Source: CAZHBA01 sp964530225
GTDB lineage: Bacteria; Pseudomonadota; Alphaproteobacteria; UBA6615
Length of the DNA: 44,644 nucleotides
Reading direction: 5' to 3'
NCBI GenBank assembly: GCA_964530225.1
Contig: CAZHBA010000103.1
Span: 1-44,644 of the forward strand
Positions 8,688-17,412 of the stretch are shown piece after piece. Under the pieces are notes generated by a model that was not told the DNA's origin, did no database searches, and saw only the letters and a program-made list of their open reading frames with translations. Positions within the stretch are counted from its first letter, which is position 1. The number at the start of each line of letters is the position of its first letter. A program made the translations under genes and the position numbers.

Positions 8688-9908
8688 ATGTCCGATTCAG
8701 CTGCAAACAATCCCTTCGGCGCTATGGTGGGGCTCAAGGTCATCGACCTCGCCCGTGTCCTCGGCGGCCCGTACTGTACACAGATCCTCGGAGATCATGG
8801 CGCCAAGATAATCAAGGTCGAACCGCCCCAGGGCGATGAAGTGCGCGACTGGGGTCCGCCCTTCCACGACGACGACGCGTCCTACTTCATCGGCCTCAAC
8901 CGCAACAAGCGCTCGATCGGCCTCGATCTGCGCAGTAAACAGGGCCGTGAAGTGTTACTACGCATGCTCGACGGCGCTGACGTGCTGCTGGAAAACTACA
9001 AGCCCGGCACCATGGAAAAATGGGGGTTGGGCTATGAAGAGGTACTGTCGAAGCGGTTCCCGAACCTGATCCACTGCCGTATTTCTGGCTTCGGCAGCGA
9101 CGGGCCCATGGGCGGGTTTCCCGGCTACGACGCCGTCGTGCAGGCTATGGCCGGCTGGCTGTCGATCAATGGTGGCAAGGACAAGGACCCGACACGAGTC
9201 GGCATCGCCGCCGTCGATATGGGCACGGGGCTGTACACCTGCATCGCCGTCCTGATGGCGCTGTTCGAGCGGCAAACGTCGGGCCAGGGCCAGTACATAG
9301 ATATGACTCTGTACGATTGCGCGCTGGCGCTGATGCACCCGCATATCCCGAACTACTACCTGTCAGGGGGTAAGGTGCCGGGCGTTACCGGCAACCAGCA
9401 TTCCAACCTGGCACCGTACGACAAATTCCCGACTAAAACAGTCGAGATTTTTCTCGCCGCCGGCAACAACCCGACGTTCCGCCGCCTGTGCATCGAACTG
9501 GGCAAACCGGAACTGGCCGAGGATCCGCGCTTTAACGAAAATGCCGGGCGGGTGGTCAACATCGGCGAGCTACGCGAGGAACTAGCGGTGTTGATGGCCG
9601 ATGTCGACGGTGAGGATTTGTGCATGCGCCTGCTCGCAGCCGGTATCCCCGCCGGGCCGGTTCTCGACACCAGGCAGGTGATGGCCCATCCTCATACCAT
9701 CCATCGCGGCATGGCCGCCGAACTCGACTGGTACCAGGGCAGCGGCATCCCGATAAAGTTCTCGCGCACGCCCGGCGCCATCAAATCGACGCCGCCCAAG
9801 TTCAGTCAGCACGGCCGTGATATCCTCGCCGAATTCGGCTACAGCGACGACGAGATTTCAGCCTTGGCCGAAGATGGCGTACTGGTTGAGAAACGCCGCA
9901 AGCTGTAA
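8688..9908 (+). CDS. CaiB/BaiF family (class III) CoA-transferase
   Basis: The 406-residue length and motifs fit class III CoA-transferases such as formyl-CoA and carnitine CoA-transferase. LKVIDLARVLGGPYCTQILG lies at the N-terminus, GAKIIKVEPP and GDEVRDWGPP follow, then FIGLNRNKRSIGLDL. The middle has GLYTCIAVLMALFERQ and GQGQYIDMTLYDCAL. The enzyme transfers CoA from one acyl-CoA to another acid through an enzyme-bound anhydride. With the family I CoA-transferase upstream this makes two CoA-transfer systems side by side, which suggests a route that activates an organic acid without ATP. Substrate unknown. Confidence 0.92.
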   Translation: MSDSAANNPFGAMVGLKVIDLARVLGGPYCTQILGDHGAKIIKVEPPQGDEVRDWGPPFHDDDASYFIGLNRNKRSIGLDLRSKQGREVLLRMLDGADVLLENYKPGTMEKWGLGYEEVLSKRFPNLIHCRISGFGSDGPMGGFPGYDAVVQAMAGWLSINGGKDKDPTRVGIAAVDMGTGLYTCIAVLMALFERQTSGQGQYIDMTLYDCALALMHPHIPNYYLSGGKVPGVTGNQHSNLAPYDKFPTKTVEIFLAAGNNPTFRRLCIELGKPELAEDPRFNENAGRVVNIGELREELAVLMADVDGEDLCMRLLAAGIPAGPVLDTRQVMAHPHTIHRGMAAELDWYQGSGIPIKFSRTPGAIKSTPPKFSQHGRDILAEFGYSDDEISALAEDGVLVEKRRKL

Positions 9909-9938
9909 GGCGAATTCTGTGTCAGTGTGCATACCGCG

Positions 9939-10409
9939 CTAGACCCGCGCAATTTTCACCAACAGCGTCAACAGGTTCTTTTTATCGTCAGCGCTGTGGT
10001 TTCGGGCTAGTTCGGCCTCGTGGGCCTCGACCTGCGGCGTGATCTGGGCCAGTAACGCATCGCCTGCCTCGGTCAATGACAGCGCATGGGTGCGGCGGTC
10101 GATCTTGGAGCGTTGGCGCTACATCCAACCGTTTTCTTCTAGCCGGTCGATCATTGCCACCATGGTCGAGCCATCAATACCGAGGGCGCGCGCCAACCGT
10201 GTTTGGCTAAGGCCCTCATTGTTGGCGACGATCACCATCAGGCCAAACCAGCCCGGCGTGATGCCAGCCTTGCCAACGGTGGCAGTAAAATGTTGGAAGG
10301 CGGCGATTTGCGCCCGCCGCAACTGACAGCCGAGCAGACCGGGCAACATGCCCAAGTCCAGTGGTTCATCGTTGCCGTGCCTGCGCTCACTCACCAATAG
10401 TCCCCCCAT
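9939..10409 (-). pseudogene. MarR-family transcriptional regulator interrupted by an amber codon
   Basis: The frame encodes a 156-codon MarR-type protein. The winged helix begins in ITPGWFGLMVIVANNEGLSQ and continues with ARALGIDGSTMVAMIDRLEE. The wing region ENGWM is followed by TAG at 10119-10121, then RQRSKIDRRTHALSLTEAG, the normal wing and dimerisation helix, to a stop at 9939. Without readthrough the protein ends inside the DNA-binding wing. The frame on both sides is otherwise intact, so it may be a recent mutation or a sequencing error. It is divergent from the thioesterase-TRAP-dioxygenase run and near a strong palindrome, so it was probably the local regulator. Confidence 0.82.
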
Positions 10410-10463
10410 AAACGCAAATTTATCGTAGGTTTGTTAGCGGCGATCCTCGCTGAGCACCATAAT

Positions 10464-10485
10464 AAATTATTGTCATCAATAATTT
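10464..10485. promoter_or_regulatory. Perfect 9-4-9 palindrome, likely MarR operator
   Basis: Half-sites AAATTATTG and CAATAATTT are separated by TCAT in the divergent gap between the MarR-type gene and the thioesterase gene. It is AT-rich against a GC-rich background and has the size and symmetry of MarR-family operators. Assignment to this regulator is inferred from position. Confidence 0.65.
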
Positions 10486-10533
10486 GCTTTCTGGTGTATT
10501 TCCAATCGGTAACGACAACACACCCTACAGGCA

Positions 10534-10965
10534 ATGTCAGGTTCAATGATCAAAAACACCATAAAAATTCTTGTCGAGTGGGGCCATTGCGATCCCGCGC
10601 GCATCGTTTTCTACTCGAACTATTTCTTTTGGTTCGACCAAGGGACCCGGCACTTGTTCGACAAGGTCGGGCTGGGTTTCGAGGTCATGCTCGATGAATA
10701 CAAAACCATCGGCCTACCGCTGGTCGACGCCCACGCCGAGTTCCTGGCACCAACCCGTTTTGGCGACGAGATTGAAATAACCAGCCACGTGAGCGAATGG
10801 CGGCGCAAGACGCTGGTGGTCAGCCACGAAATTAGCAACAACGGCTCAGCCGTGGTGCGTGGCACCGAGGTTCGGGTGTGGGCGGCGACCGATCCCGACG
10901 ATTCACGCAAGCTGCAATCGATGGAAATTCCGCCGGAATTCCGCACCCGGCTCGACGCCACCTAA
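10534..10965 (+). CDS. Acyl-CoA thioesterase, 4-hydroxybenzoyl-CoA thioesterase (hot-dog) family
   Basis: The 143-residue product is a single hot-dog domain. EWGHCDPARIVFYSNYFFWF is the family signature, with the Asp that acts as nucleophile or base in 4HBT enzymes. FLAPTRFGDEIEI and TEVRVWA follow in the usual order. It hydrolyses an aromatic or short acyl-CoA in the cytosol. An alternative start at 10546 (MIKNTIKI) fits the family better than 10534. It is the first gene of the run leading to the TRAP transporter and the gentisate-type dioxygenase, which suggests release of an aromatic acid from its CoA ester. Confidence 0.9.
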   Translation: MSGSMIKNTIKILVEWGHCDPARIVFYSNYFFWFDQGTRHLFDKVGLGFEVMLDEYKTIGLPLVDAHAEFLAPTRFGDEIEITSHVSEWRRKTLVVSHEISNNGSAVVRGTEVRVWAATDPDDSRKLQSMEIPPEFRTRLDAT

Positions 10966-11072
10966 AGCGCTCATGCTACGCAAGTATGACTTGGCGTCAG
11001 CCGGCCAAACAGGTTACCCATAGTACCAACCAGGGTGAGCAAATAACAAAACAAGTAGAGGGGAGAAGCATT

Positions 11073-12116
11073 ATGTTGAAATTATTCAAGGGAGCCGCGA
11101 TCGCTGGGGCAGCGGTTGCCGCGCTCACAGCGTCGGCAGGCGTAACACAGGCACAGGAGGTGACCTTACGCATGCACACCTTCATTCCGCCCGTCGCCAA
11201 CCCAAGCAAAACCTTCCTGATCCCGTGGGCCGAGAAGGTTGGCAAGGATTCGGGCGGCCGCATCAAGGTGCAGCCATTCTGGGTTATGCAGTTGGGTGGT
11301 AAAGCTCCGCAGTTGCTCGATCAGGCCAAGGACGGCGTGGTCGACATCGTCTGGGCGTTACCGGGTTTCACGCCGGGCCGCATGCCGCGAGTGGAGCCTT
11401 TCGAGCTACCGTTCGTACACAAAGACGCTCTATCATCAACTTTGGCGTTGCAGGATTTTCAGGCCAAACATCTGGGACCCGACCTAAAGAACTATCGGCC
11501 GCTGCTATTGCACGTGCATGACGGCTTCCTGTTCCAGACCAAGGATCCGATCCTCAAACTCGCCGACCTGAAGGGTAAGAAACTGCGTGCCGCCTCGCGC
11601 GGCGGCGTGTGGCTGTTGGAAGCGCTGGGCGCAACCGGCGTCGGCCTGCCGCTACCACAGATTCCACAAGCCTTGTCGAAGGGCGTTATCGATGGCGTGA
11701 CACTACCCTACGAGATCGCTCCAGCGGTCAAAACGGCCGAATTGGTCAGCCATTTCTCGACCCTGTCGGGCTCGCAACCGCGGCTTGGCACCAACGTCTT
11801 CACGTTCCTCATGAACAAGGACTCGTACGAAAAACTACCGCCCGATCTGCGTAAGGTGATCGACGACAATTCCGGTTCGAACATCGCGAAAGCCGCAGGC
11901 GAGAATTGGCGGCGCATCGAGACGCCAGGCCGCAAGGTTATCGAGGCACAGGCCAAGAACAAGTTTTATGTGATCTCGCCAAAGGAAACCGCAAAAATGA
12001 AAGCTGCGGCAGAACCGGTATTCGACCGCTGGTATGGCGAGATGAAAAAAATCGGCATCGACGGCCCGGCCCTCGTTTCTGACGCCCGCGCGTTGATCGG
12101 TAAATACTCGAAGTAA
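11073..12116 (+). CDS. dctP: TRAP transporter substrate-binding protein, DctP family
   Basis: The start at 11073 was chosen because it has a GGGGAG site just upstream and begins a clean signal peptide (MLKLFKGAAIAGAAVAALTA, cleavage likely after TQAQ or AQA). The upstream extension of the frame is unlike the family. The 347-residue periplasmic protein has TLRMHTFIPPVANPSKTF, the segment KLRAASRGGVWLLEALGA with the conserved Arg for carboxylate binding, and PYEIAPAVKTAELVSHF. DctP proteins bind organic acids and deliver them to DctQM. The neighbouring dioxygenase suggests an aromatic or related carboxylate as ligand; this is inference. Confidence 0.93.
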   Translation: MLKLFKGAAIAGAAVAALTASAGVTQAQEVTLRMHTFIPPVANPSKTFLIPWAEKVGKDSGGRIKVQPFWVMQLGGKAPQLLDQAKDGVVDIVWALPGFTPGRMPRVEPFELPFVHKDALSSTLALQDFQAKHLGPDLKNYRPLLLHVHDGFLFQTKDPILKLADLKGKKLRAASRGGVWLLEALGATGVGLPLPQIPQALSKGVIDGVTLPYEIAPAVKTAELVSHFSTLSGSQPRLGTNVFTFLMNKDSYEKLPPDLRKVIDDNSGSNIAKAAGENWRRIETPGRKVIEAQAKNKFYVISPKETAKMKAAAEPVFDRWYGEMKKIGIDGPALVSDARALIGKYSK

Positions 12117-12159
12117 GTACCGGCGTGGACCAGCGGCTCCGGTCTGCGGCATAGGTGCC

Positions 12160-12696
12160 ATGAGCGAAATAGCGGAAACGCATACCCGGCCCATCGATCC
12201 GGTGGGCCGGGTGCTTTATCAAATCGCCAAATGGCTTGCCGTTCTTGGCGGCGCCGTCCTGTGCGGCCTGGCCGTATTGACGGCCGTCAGCATCACCGGC
12301 CGGGCGGTAATTTCAGCGCCCATACCGGGAGATTTCGAGCTAGTCGCTATCGGCACCGGCGTGGCGGTGTTTTGCTTCCTGCCGTGGTGTCAGATCGTTC
12401 GCGGCAACGTCCTGGTCGATTTCTTCATGGCCGCAACGCTGGTTCGTGTCCGACTGGTTGCCGACATTGTCGGCGGTATTCTCTACCTGCTAATCGCCAC
12501 GCTACTGACCTGGCGGCTGATCTTCGGCGCCATCGACATGTACCAGTACAGAGAAGTCTCGATGACAATTAACTTCCCACGCTGGACGACGTTTCCACTG
12601 TCGATCGCTCTACTGGGATTTCTGGTCATCGTCATCGCCTACACCATCGGCCGCAGCATCGCCGAGCTGCGCGCCGGCCGCTTTTTCAACGAATAG
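12160..12696 (+). CDS. dctQ: TRAP transporter small permease, DctQ family
   Basis: A 178-residue membrane protein with four hydrophobic segments (about residues 25-50, 60-82, 98-118, 140-165). It has the DctQ hallmark PLSIALLGFLVIVIAYTIGR near the end and the conserved W in FLPWCQIVRGNVLVDFF. It lies 43 bp after dctP and 9 bp before dctM, the standard order. DctQ joins the large permease in the inner membrane and drives sodium-coupled uptake together with it. Confidence 0.92.
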   Translation: MSEIAETHTRPIDPVGRVLYQIAKWLAVLGGAVLCGLAVLTAVSITGRAVISAPIPGDFELVAIGTGVAVFCFLPWCQIVRGNVLVDFFMAATLVRVRLVADIVGGILYLLIATLLTWRLIFGAIDMYQYREVSMTINFPRWTTFPLSIALLGFLVIVIAYTIGRSIAELRAGRFFNE

Positions 12697-12705
12697 GCCA
12701 GCGCC

Positions 12706-14025
12706 ATGAGCGGTCTGGAAACCGGCCTTCTGGGGTTCGCCGCTCTGCTGGTTCTGCTGGCGTTGCGCATCCCCATCGGCGTCGCCATGCTCACCGTCGG
12801 CATGGTAGGCTATGTCTCGATCGCCGGCGAAAAAGCGCTGCTCAGTTATCTAAAAACCGAAACCTATTGGCGGTTTTCAACCGAAACGCTGTCGGTGGTA
12901 CCGTTGTTTCTGCTTATGGGCCAATTCGCCGCCAAGGCGGGGTTAAGCCAGGCTCTGTTCAGCGCCGCCTATACCTGGCTCGGTCACTTCCGCGGCGGTA
13001 TCGCCATGGCCTCGGTCGGTGGCTGCGCCGGTTTCGGCGCAATCAGCGGCTCGTCGCTGGCCACGGCGGCGACCATGGGCCAGGTGGCGTTGCCGGAACT
13101 GCGCCGCTTCAACTATTCTGGCGCGCTGGCCACCGGGTCACTGGCCGCCGGCGGCACGTTAGGCATACTGATCCCACCGTCGGTTGTGCTGATCATCTAC
13201 GCCGTCATGGTAGAGGCTAACGTGGCAACCCTGTTCCAGGCGGCATTCATTCCCGGCATTCTCGCCGCCCTAGGTTACATTGCCACAATCGCCATCGTCG
13301 TGCGCGTCAATCCCGAGGCGGGACCGGCCGGCGAACGGGCGACCCGCGCCGAGAAATGGGGTGCGCTGCTCGAGATCTGGCCGGTCCTGGTTATCTTCCT
13401 GCTGGTGATGGGGGGCATCTACGCCGGGTTCTTCACCCCCACCGAGGGCGCCGGCGTCGGCGCCGTTGGCACCTTTTTGATTGCAGTGACGCGCGGCGGC
13501 ATGCGGCTCAGCGGCTTTATCGACGCGCTGCTCGGCACTGCGCAGACCACGGCGATGATTTTTCTGATTCTTCTCGGCGCGGCGATCTTCAACGCTTTCC
13601 TGGGTTTCTCCCAGCTGCCGATCACCGCCGCCGACTTCTTCGGCAGCTCCGGCCTACCGGCCTACGTTATCCTGTTGGGGATGGTGGTCCTCTACATAAT
13701 GCTCGGGTTCGTTATGGACTCACTGTCGATGATCTTTCTCACCGTGCCCATCTTCTGGCCAATAATTGCCAGCCTCGATTTCGGCATGAGCCCGGATGAG
13801 ACGAAATTGTGGTTCGGCATCATTACGCTGATCGTCGTCGAGATGGGGCTGATCACGCCGCCGGTGGGCCTGAACGTGTTCATCATCAACTCGATGGCGC
13901 GCGACGTGCCGATGATCGAAACCTTCAAGGGTGTTATCCCGTTCTTCACCTCGGACGTTATCCGGGTCGCCATCTTGATCCTTTTTCCCGTTATCACCCT
14001 GATACTGCCGAATTTGCTCAATTGA
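12706..14025 (+). CDS. dctM: TRAP transporter large permease, DctM family
   Basis: At 439 residues with about twelve hydrophobic segments it has the normal DctM size. Signatures include LLMGQFAAKAGLSQALF, GCAGFGAISGSSLATAATMG, AAGGTLGILIPPSVVLIIYA, GFFTPTEGAGVGAVG and GLITPPVGLNVFIIN. It forms the transport channel with DctQ and takes substrate from DctP. The three genes are complete and intact, unlike several of their neighbours, so the transporter is probably functional. Confidence 0.95.
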   Translation: MSGLETGLLGFAALLVLLALRIPIGVAMLTVGMVGYVSIAGEKALLSYLKTETYWRFSTETLSVVPLFLLMGQFAAKAGLSQALFSAAYTWLGHFRGGIAMASVGGCAGFGAISGSSLATAATMGQVALPELRRFNYSGALATGSLAAGGTLGILIPPSVVLIIYAVMVEANVATLFQAAFIPGILAALGYIATIAIVVRVNPEAGPAGERATRAEKWGALLEIWPVLVIFLLVMGGIYAGFFTPTEGAGVGAVGTFLIAVTRGGMRLSGFIDALLGTAQTTAMIFLILLGAAIFNAFLGFSQLPITAADFFGSSGLPAYVILLGMVVLYIMLGFVMDSLSMIFLTVPIFWPIIASLDFGMSPDETKLWFGIITLIVVEMGLITPPVGLNVFIINSMARDVPMIETFKGVIPFFTSDVIRVAILILFPVITLILPNLLN

Positions 14026-14078
14026 TCGAACTCGGGCCAGGATAACCGGCACTATCAAGTGTAATTAACTTGTGTAGG

Positions 14079-14099
14079 AAATTGTTGACGATACAAATT
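14079..14099. promoter_or_regulatory. Imperfect inverted repeat upstream of the gentisate segment
   Basis: In the 106-bp gap after dctM, AAATTGT and ACAAATT flank a 7-base centre (six of seven positions pair). TTGACG and TATATT elements lie within or beside it but are badly spaced for a standard promoter. It may be an operator for a second transcript starting at 14132. The evidence is only symmetry and position. Confidence 0.3.
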
Positions 14100-14131
14100 A
14101 TATTCTCCCGTCCCAGTGAAGAGACGATTAT

Positions 14132-14407
14132 ATGGGTTTCACCGTAGCCGTCCGGCAATTCGACGCGCCACTCGACGCCGAGACCAAGGAAGGCCGGGCA
14201 ACCGGGCAGGACGCAATAAACCGATACTACCCGATATTACCGAAGTTCTTCGGTAAGCTTAAATCGAAAAACAACGAAATCTTCTGGAAATGGGGTGTCA
14301 AGCAGCGCACCAACGAAGATATGCTCGTCGCCTATGTGAACCGCGCACAGACCCTGGTGGAAGAACTAGGTTTGACGTTGCCCGATCTCAGCGAATCGGC
14401 CGCTTGA
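14132..14407 (+). CDS. Small uncharacterised protein in the dioxygenase operon
   Basis: I do not recognise this 91-residue soluble protein. It has no signal peptide, membrane segment or cysteines. The middle is basic and aromatic (INRYYPILPKFFGKLKSK, then EIFWKWGVKQRTNED) and the C-terminal third looks like an amphipathic helix. It lies 37 bp before the gentisate-type dioxygenase on the same strand, after its own upstream gap. The codon use looks like that of its neighbours, which supports a real gene. It may be an accessory protein of the pathway; no function can be assigned. Confidence 0.7.
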   Translation: MGFTVAVRQFDAPLDAETKEGRATGQDAINRYYPILPKFFGKLKSKNNEIFWKWGVKQRTNEDMLVAYVNRAQTLVEELGLTLPDLSESAA

Positions 14408-14444
14408 GCCGATTTCGCGATCCGGACCGAGGGAGAACGAACTC

Positions 14445-15488
14445 ATGATCACCGCAGATATCCGTCCCGATCTGGCTCCGTACTACAACGAGGATTGCGA
14501 CCCGGAGAACCTGGCGCCGCTTTGGGAAGTGCTGCACAAGTTTGCCAAGAAGACGCCCCATAGCGATTGTCAGCCCTATATCTGGCACTACGATAAGATC
14601 CGCGACACGCTAATGAAGTCGGCCGACTTGATCACCGCCGAGGAGGCCGAGCGTCGCGTACTGATCCTCGAAAATCCAGGTATGCGAGGGCGCTATCGCG
14701 TTACTACGTCGCTCTTCGCCGGGTTGCAACTGATCATGCCGGGCGAAATTGCCCCGGCACACCGCCACACCCAGGCGGCGCTACGGTTCATCGTTGAAGG
14801 CTCGGGCGCCTATACTGCCGTCGACAGCGAAAAAACCATCATGGAAGAGGGTGACTTCGTCATCACACCATCCTGGACCTGGCACGACCACGGCAACGAA
14901 ACCGACCGGCCGATGGTGTGGATGGACGGGCTCGATGTCCCCCTGGTCGAAACCCTCGACACCACCTTTGCAGAGATGTACCCCGACAAGACGCACCCGA
15001 CCGGCAAACCGGTTGGCGACGCACTAGCGCGCTACGGCTCGGGTCTGGCACCGGTCGACTACGAACCATCGAATCCCACGTCACCGGTCTTTAATTACCC
15101 CTATGTGCGCACGCGCGAGGCGCTGGAGCAGATGCGCAAATCCGAAGAATGGGATCCCTGCCATGGGCTGAAGCTACGCTACGTCAATCCAGACAATGGC
15201 GAATCGGCGATGCCGACTATCGGTACTTTCATGCAGCTTTTGCCCAAGGATTTCGCGACCTCGTCCTATCAGTGCACCGATGCGGCGGTCTACAGCGTCG
15301 TCGAGGGAAGCGGCACATCGCAGATCGGCGACGAAACCTTCGAGTGGGGCAAACGCGACACGTTCGTCGTGCCCTGTTGGGCACCGCAACGCCACACTGC
15401 CAGCGAAGACGCCGTTCTGTTTAGCTTTTCCGACCGCCCGGTGCAGAAGCATCTGGGCCTGTGGCGCGAGGACCGCGGGAACGCATAA
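14445..15488 (+). CDS. Gentisate 1,2-dioxygenase-type bicupin ring-cleavage enzyme
   Basis: The 347-residue protein has the gentisate dioxygenase architecture of two cupin domains. The first holds the Fe(II) motif PAHRHTQAALRFIVEG (about residues 104-119) and the downstream His in TPSWTWHDHGNE. WMDGLDVPLVETLDTTF is a family marker. The second cupin near residues 280-330 (YSVVEGSGTSQIGDE) is degenerate, as usual. Gentisate is cleaved to maleylpyruvate; relatives act on salicylate or 1-hydroxy-2-naphthoate, and the sequence alone does not separate these. A GGGAGAAC site precedes the start. No intact downstream maleylpyruvate isomerase or fumarylpyruvate hydrolase is present; an FAH-family remnant occurs at 20.8 kb. 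Confidence 0.92.
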   Translation: MITADIRPDLAPYYNEDCDPENLAPLWEVLHKFAKKTPHSDCQPYIWHYDKIRDTLMKSADLITAEEAERRVLILENPGMRGRYRVTTSLFAGLQLIMPGEIAPAHRHTQAALRFIVEGSGAYTAVDSEKTIMEEGDFVITPSWTWHDHGNETDRPMVWMDGLDVPLVETLDTTFAEMYPDKTHPTGKPVGDALARYGSGLAPVDYEPSNPTSPVFNYPYVRTREALEQMRKSEEWDPCHGLKLRYVNPDNGESAMPTIGTFMQLLPKDFATSSYQCTDAAVYSVVEGSGTSQIGDETFEWGKRDTFVVPCWAPQRHTASEDAVLFSFSDRPVQKHLGLWREDRGNA

Positions 15489-15978
15489 ATGTCAAAGCCC
15501 GTGGAGGCGCCGGCCGGTTTTTCCGATCGGCTGTGTACCGCTCCCTGGTTTTCTATGGTCGGCGGCCCACTGACCGACGCGGCTAATTACCTTACCTCCC
15601 TCAGATTTTCCGATATGGCACTTTCCGAGATTCCCTCGTGGGACACAGCCGAGACTTACATCAAGGCCTCCGACTGGGAAGCCAACTGGTGGACCGCCGA
15701 AGAGAAGTGGCCCTCCGCCCTACTCGCCCAGGCCGAGGAGCGCTTCGGCAAGCTGACCATGTTGAAAGCGTTGACCGGTATCAGCGAACAAGGTTCCGAT
15801 ATGGTGCATGGCGCCGCAGCGCTGGCAGCAACCAGCGGCGGCGATGACGTGCTACTAGGTTGCCGTCAAAGCGGCTGCCGGCACCGCCAACGGCAACCCG
15901 TTCGCCGCCAAATTCCGTCTTTTTGCCGCCGGCCACTGGCCGTTATGCGCGCGTGGCAGTACGTTATACGTCTTTTAA
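15489..15978 (+). pseudogene. Uncharacterised gene split by a one-base frameshift
   Basis: The ATG follows the dioxygenase stop without a gap. About 122 codons read well (APWFSMVGGPLTDAANYLTS, later EANWWTAEEKWPSALLAQ) up to GDDVLL near 15857. The frame then turns to arginine-rich noise, while the +1 frame continues plausibly as VAVKAAAGTANGNPFAAKF and ends GSTLYVF at TAA 15976-15978. Removing one G at 15858/15859 joins them into about 162 residues. I do not recognise the family. The joined product is mostly helical and soluble. The break may be a mutation or a base-calling error at GG. Confidence 0.65.
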
Positions 15979-16002
15979 ACGCATTGCCCGGACCGAAACT
16001 AG

Positions 16003-17403
16003 ATGAGCCAGCTACGGGACTGCCGCCCGTTTTTTCAACCCACCAGCGTCGCTGTCGTCGGCGCCGGCGAGCGCGTGACCAGTTCCGGCGGCGCGGTGCT
16101 ACGCAACCTGATCACTTCGAACTATCCCGGAAAAATCGTCCCGGTGAACCCCAGAGGCGGCGATGTTCTCGGGCTACCGGCACAAACGTCGCTGCGGAAA
16201 CTCGACGAGCCGGTTGATCTTGTGGTCGTTGTCGTGCGACCCAATTTGATCCTCGATATCGTCGACGAGGCGGCGGTGAGCGGCCACAAGAACTTGATGA
16301 TCCTGCCCGGCGGTTTTCGCGAGGCTGGGCCCGAGGGTGAAGCACGCGAACGCGAACTACTACGCAAAACTGACGAGGTCGGCATTACCGTGTTCGGCCC
16401 CAACAGCGCCGGCTGCATTCACTTGACCGACAGCGCACCGTTCGCCGCAACATTTTTGCGTGCCTTACCGCCGGGCGGCGGCATCGCTGTGGTCTCACAA
16501 TCGGGCGCCATCACCGAAGAGGTCATCGCCGCCGCCAACGCGCGTAACTTGCAGGTCAGCACCGTCGTCTCGGTGGGTAACGCGACGCATCTCGAAGTAA
16601 CCGACTATCTGGCCTATCTCGGCGCGCAGGACGCCTGCACCTGCGTTTTGCTCTATATCGAATCGATCGCCGATACCGACCGGTTTTGCGAAGTGGCGCG
16701 CGCGGTCGCGGCCAAGAAACCGGTGGTCGCTATGGTCGGCGGCCACACCGGCCAAGGCGGTAGCGCCGTACGCAACCACACTGGCGGTATCGCCATGGCG
16801 GACGCCGACGCCGAAACCTTCATGCGCGGCTGCGGCGTTATACGCGTCAAAAGCCTGCGCCGCCTGATGCTGGCCGCTAAAGGCTTTGGTTTCCACCCTA
16901 ACGGCATCGGCGGGCGGGTACTGTTGTTTTCCAATTCCGGCGGGCCCGGTGTCATTACCACCGACCGGATTATCGACGAGGGCATGGAAATGCCGCCACT
17001 GCCCAACGCCTATGCCGATGAGCTGACCGCGTTGATGCCGCCGGAGGCCGCCGTCGCCAATCCCATCGACATGCTAGCTGACGCCCGCGAGGATCGCTTC
17101 AGGCCAGCCTTCGAATCGGCACTGCGCCACGGCAACCAACAATTCGACGCCATCCTAACCATCCATGTGGTGCCATTCATGGTCGACGCCAGCCCGATCA
17201 TCGACGAGTTGGCGCAGCTCGCCAAGGACGCGCCGTTGCCGCTATTCCATTCTATGATGGGAACATTGGAACACCAGCAGGAATGGTTCGCCACCATGGA
17301 GGCAGCCGGCGTGCCAACGTTCAACGATTCCGAAGAGATGGCCGAAACCGCCGGTATTTTGGCCCAATATCCGCCGCTGAAGGCGAAAGTGAGAAAAGCG
17401 TAA
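16003..17403 (+). CDS. Acyl-CoA synthetase (NDP-forming) alpha-type protein / CoA-binding protein
   Basis: The 466-residue product has an N-terminal CoA-binding Rossmann domain (SVAVVGAGERVTSSGGAVLR; PGKIVPVNPRGGDVLG) and two succinyl-CoA-ligase-like flavodoxin domains (GGIAVVSQSGAITEEVIAAA; RVLLFSNSGGPGVITTD). The NHTGGIAMADADAETF segment matches the SHTGA-type motif of ADP-forming acetyl-CoA synthetases. The ATP-grasp beta part is absent from this polypeptide and not encoded next door, so it either works with an unlinked beta subunit or has another CoA-dependent role. It sits between the frameshifted unknown gene and the maleylacetate-reductase stump, in the aromatic-acid run. Confidence 0.88.
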   Translation: MSQLRDCRPFFQPTSVAVVGAGERVTSSGGAVLRNLITSNYPGKIVPVNPRGGDVLGLPAQTSLRKLDEPVDLVVVVVRPNLILDIVDEAAVSGHKNLMILPGGFREAGPEGEARERELLRKTDEVGITVFGPNSAGCIHLTDSAPFAATFLRALPPGGGIAVVSQSGAITEEVIAAANARNLQVSTVVSVGNATHLEVTDYLAYLGAQDACTCVLLYIESIADTDRFCEVARAVAAKKPVVAMVGGHTGQGGSAVRNHTGGIAMADADAETFMRGCGVIRVKSLRRLMLAAKGFGFHPNGIGGRVLLFSNSGGPGVITTDRIIDEGMEMPPLPNAYADELTALMPPEAAVANPIDMLADAREDRFRPAFESALRHGNQQFDAILTIHVVPFMVDASPIIDELAQLAKDAPLPLFHSMMGTLEHQQEWFATMEAAGVPTFNDSEEMAETAGILAQYPPLKAKVRKA

Positions 17404-17412
17404 AATAGTCCA

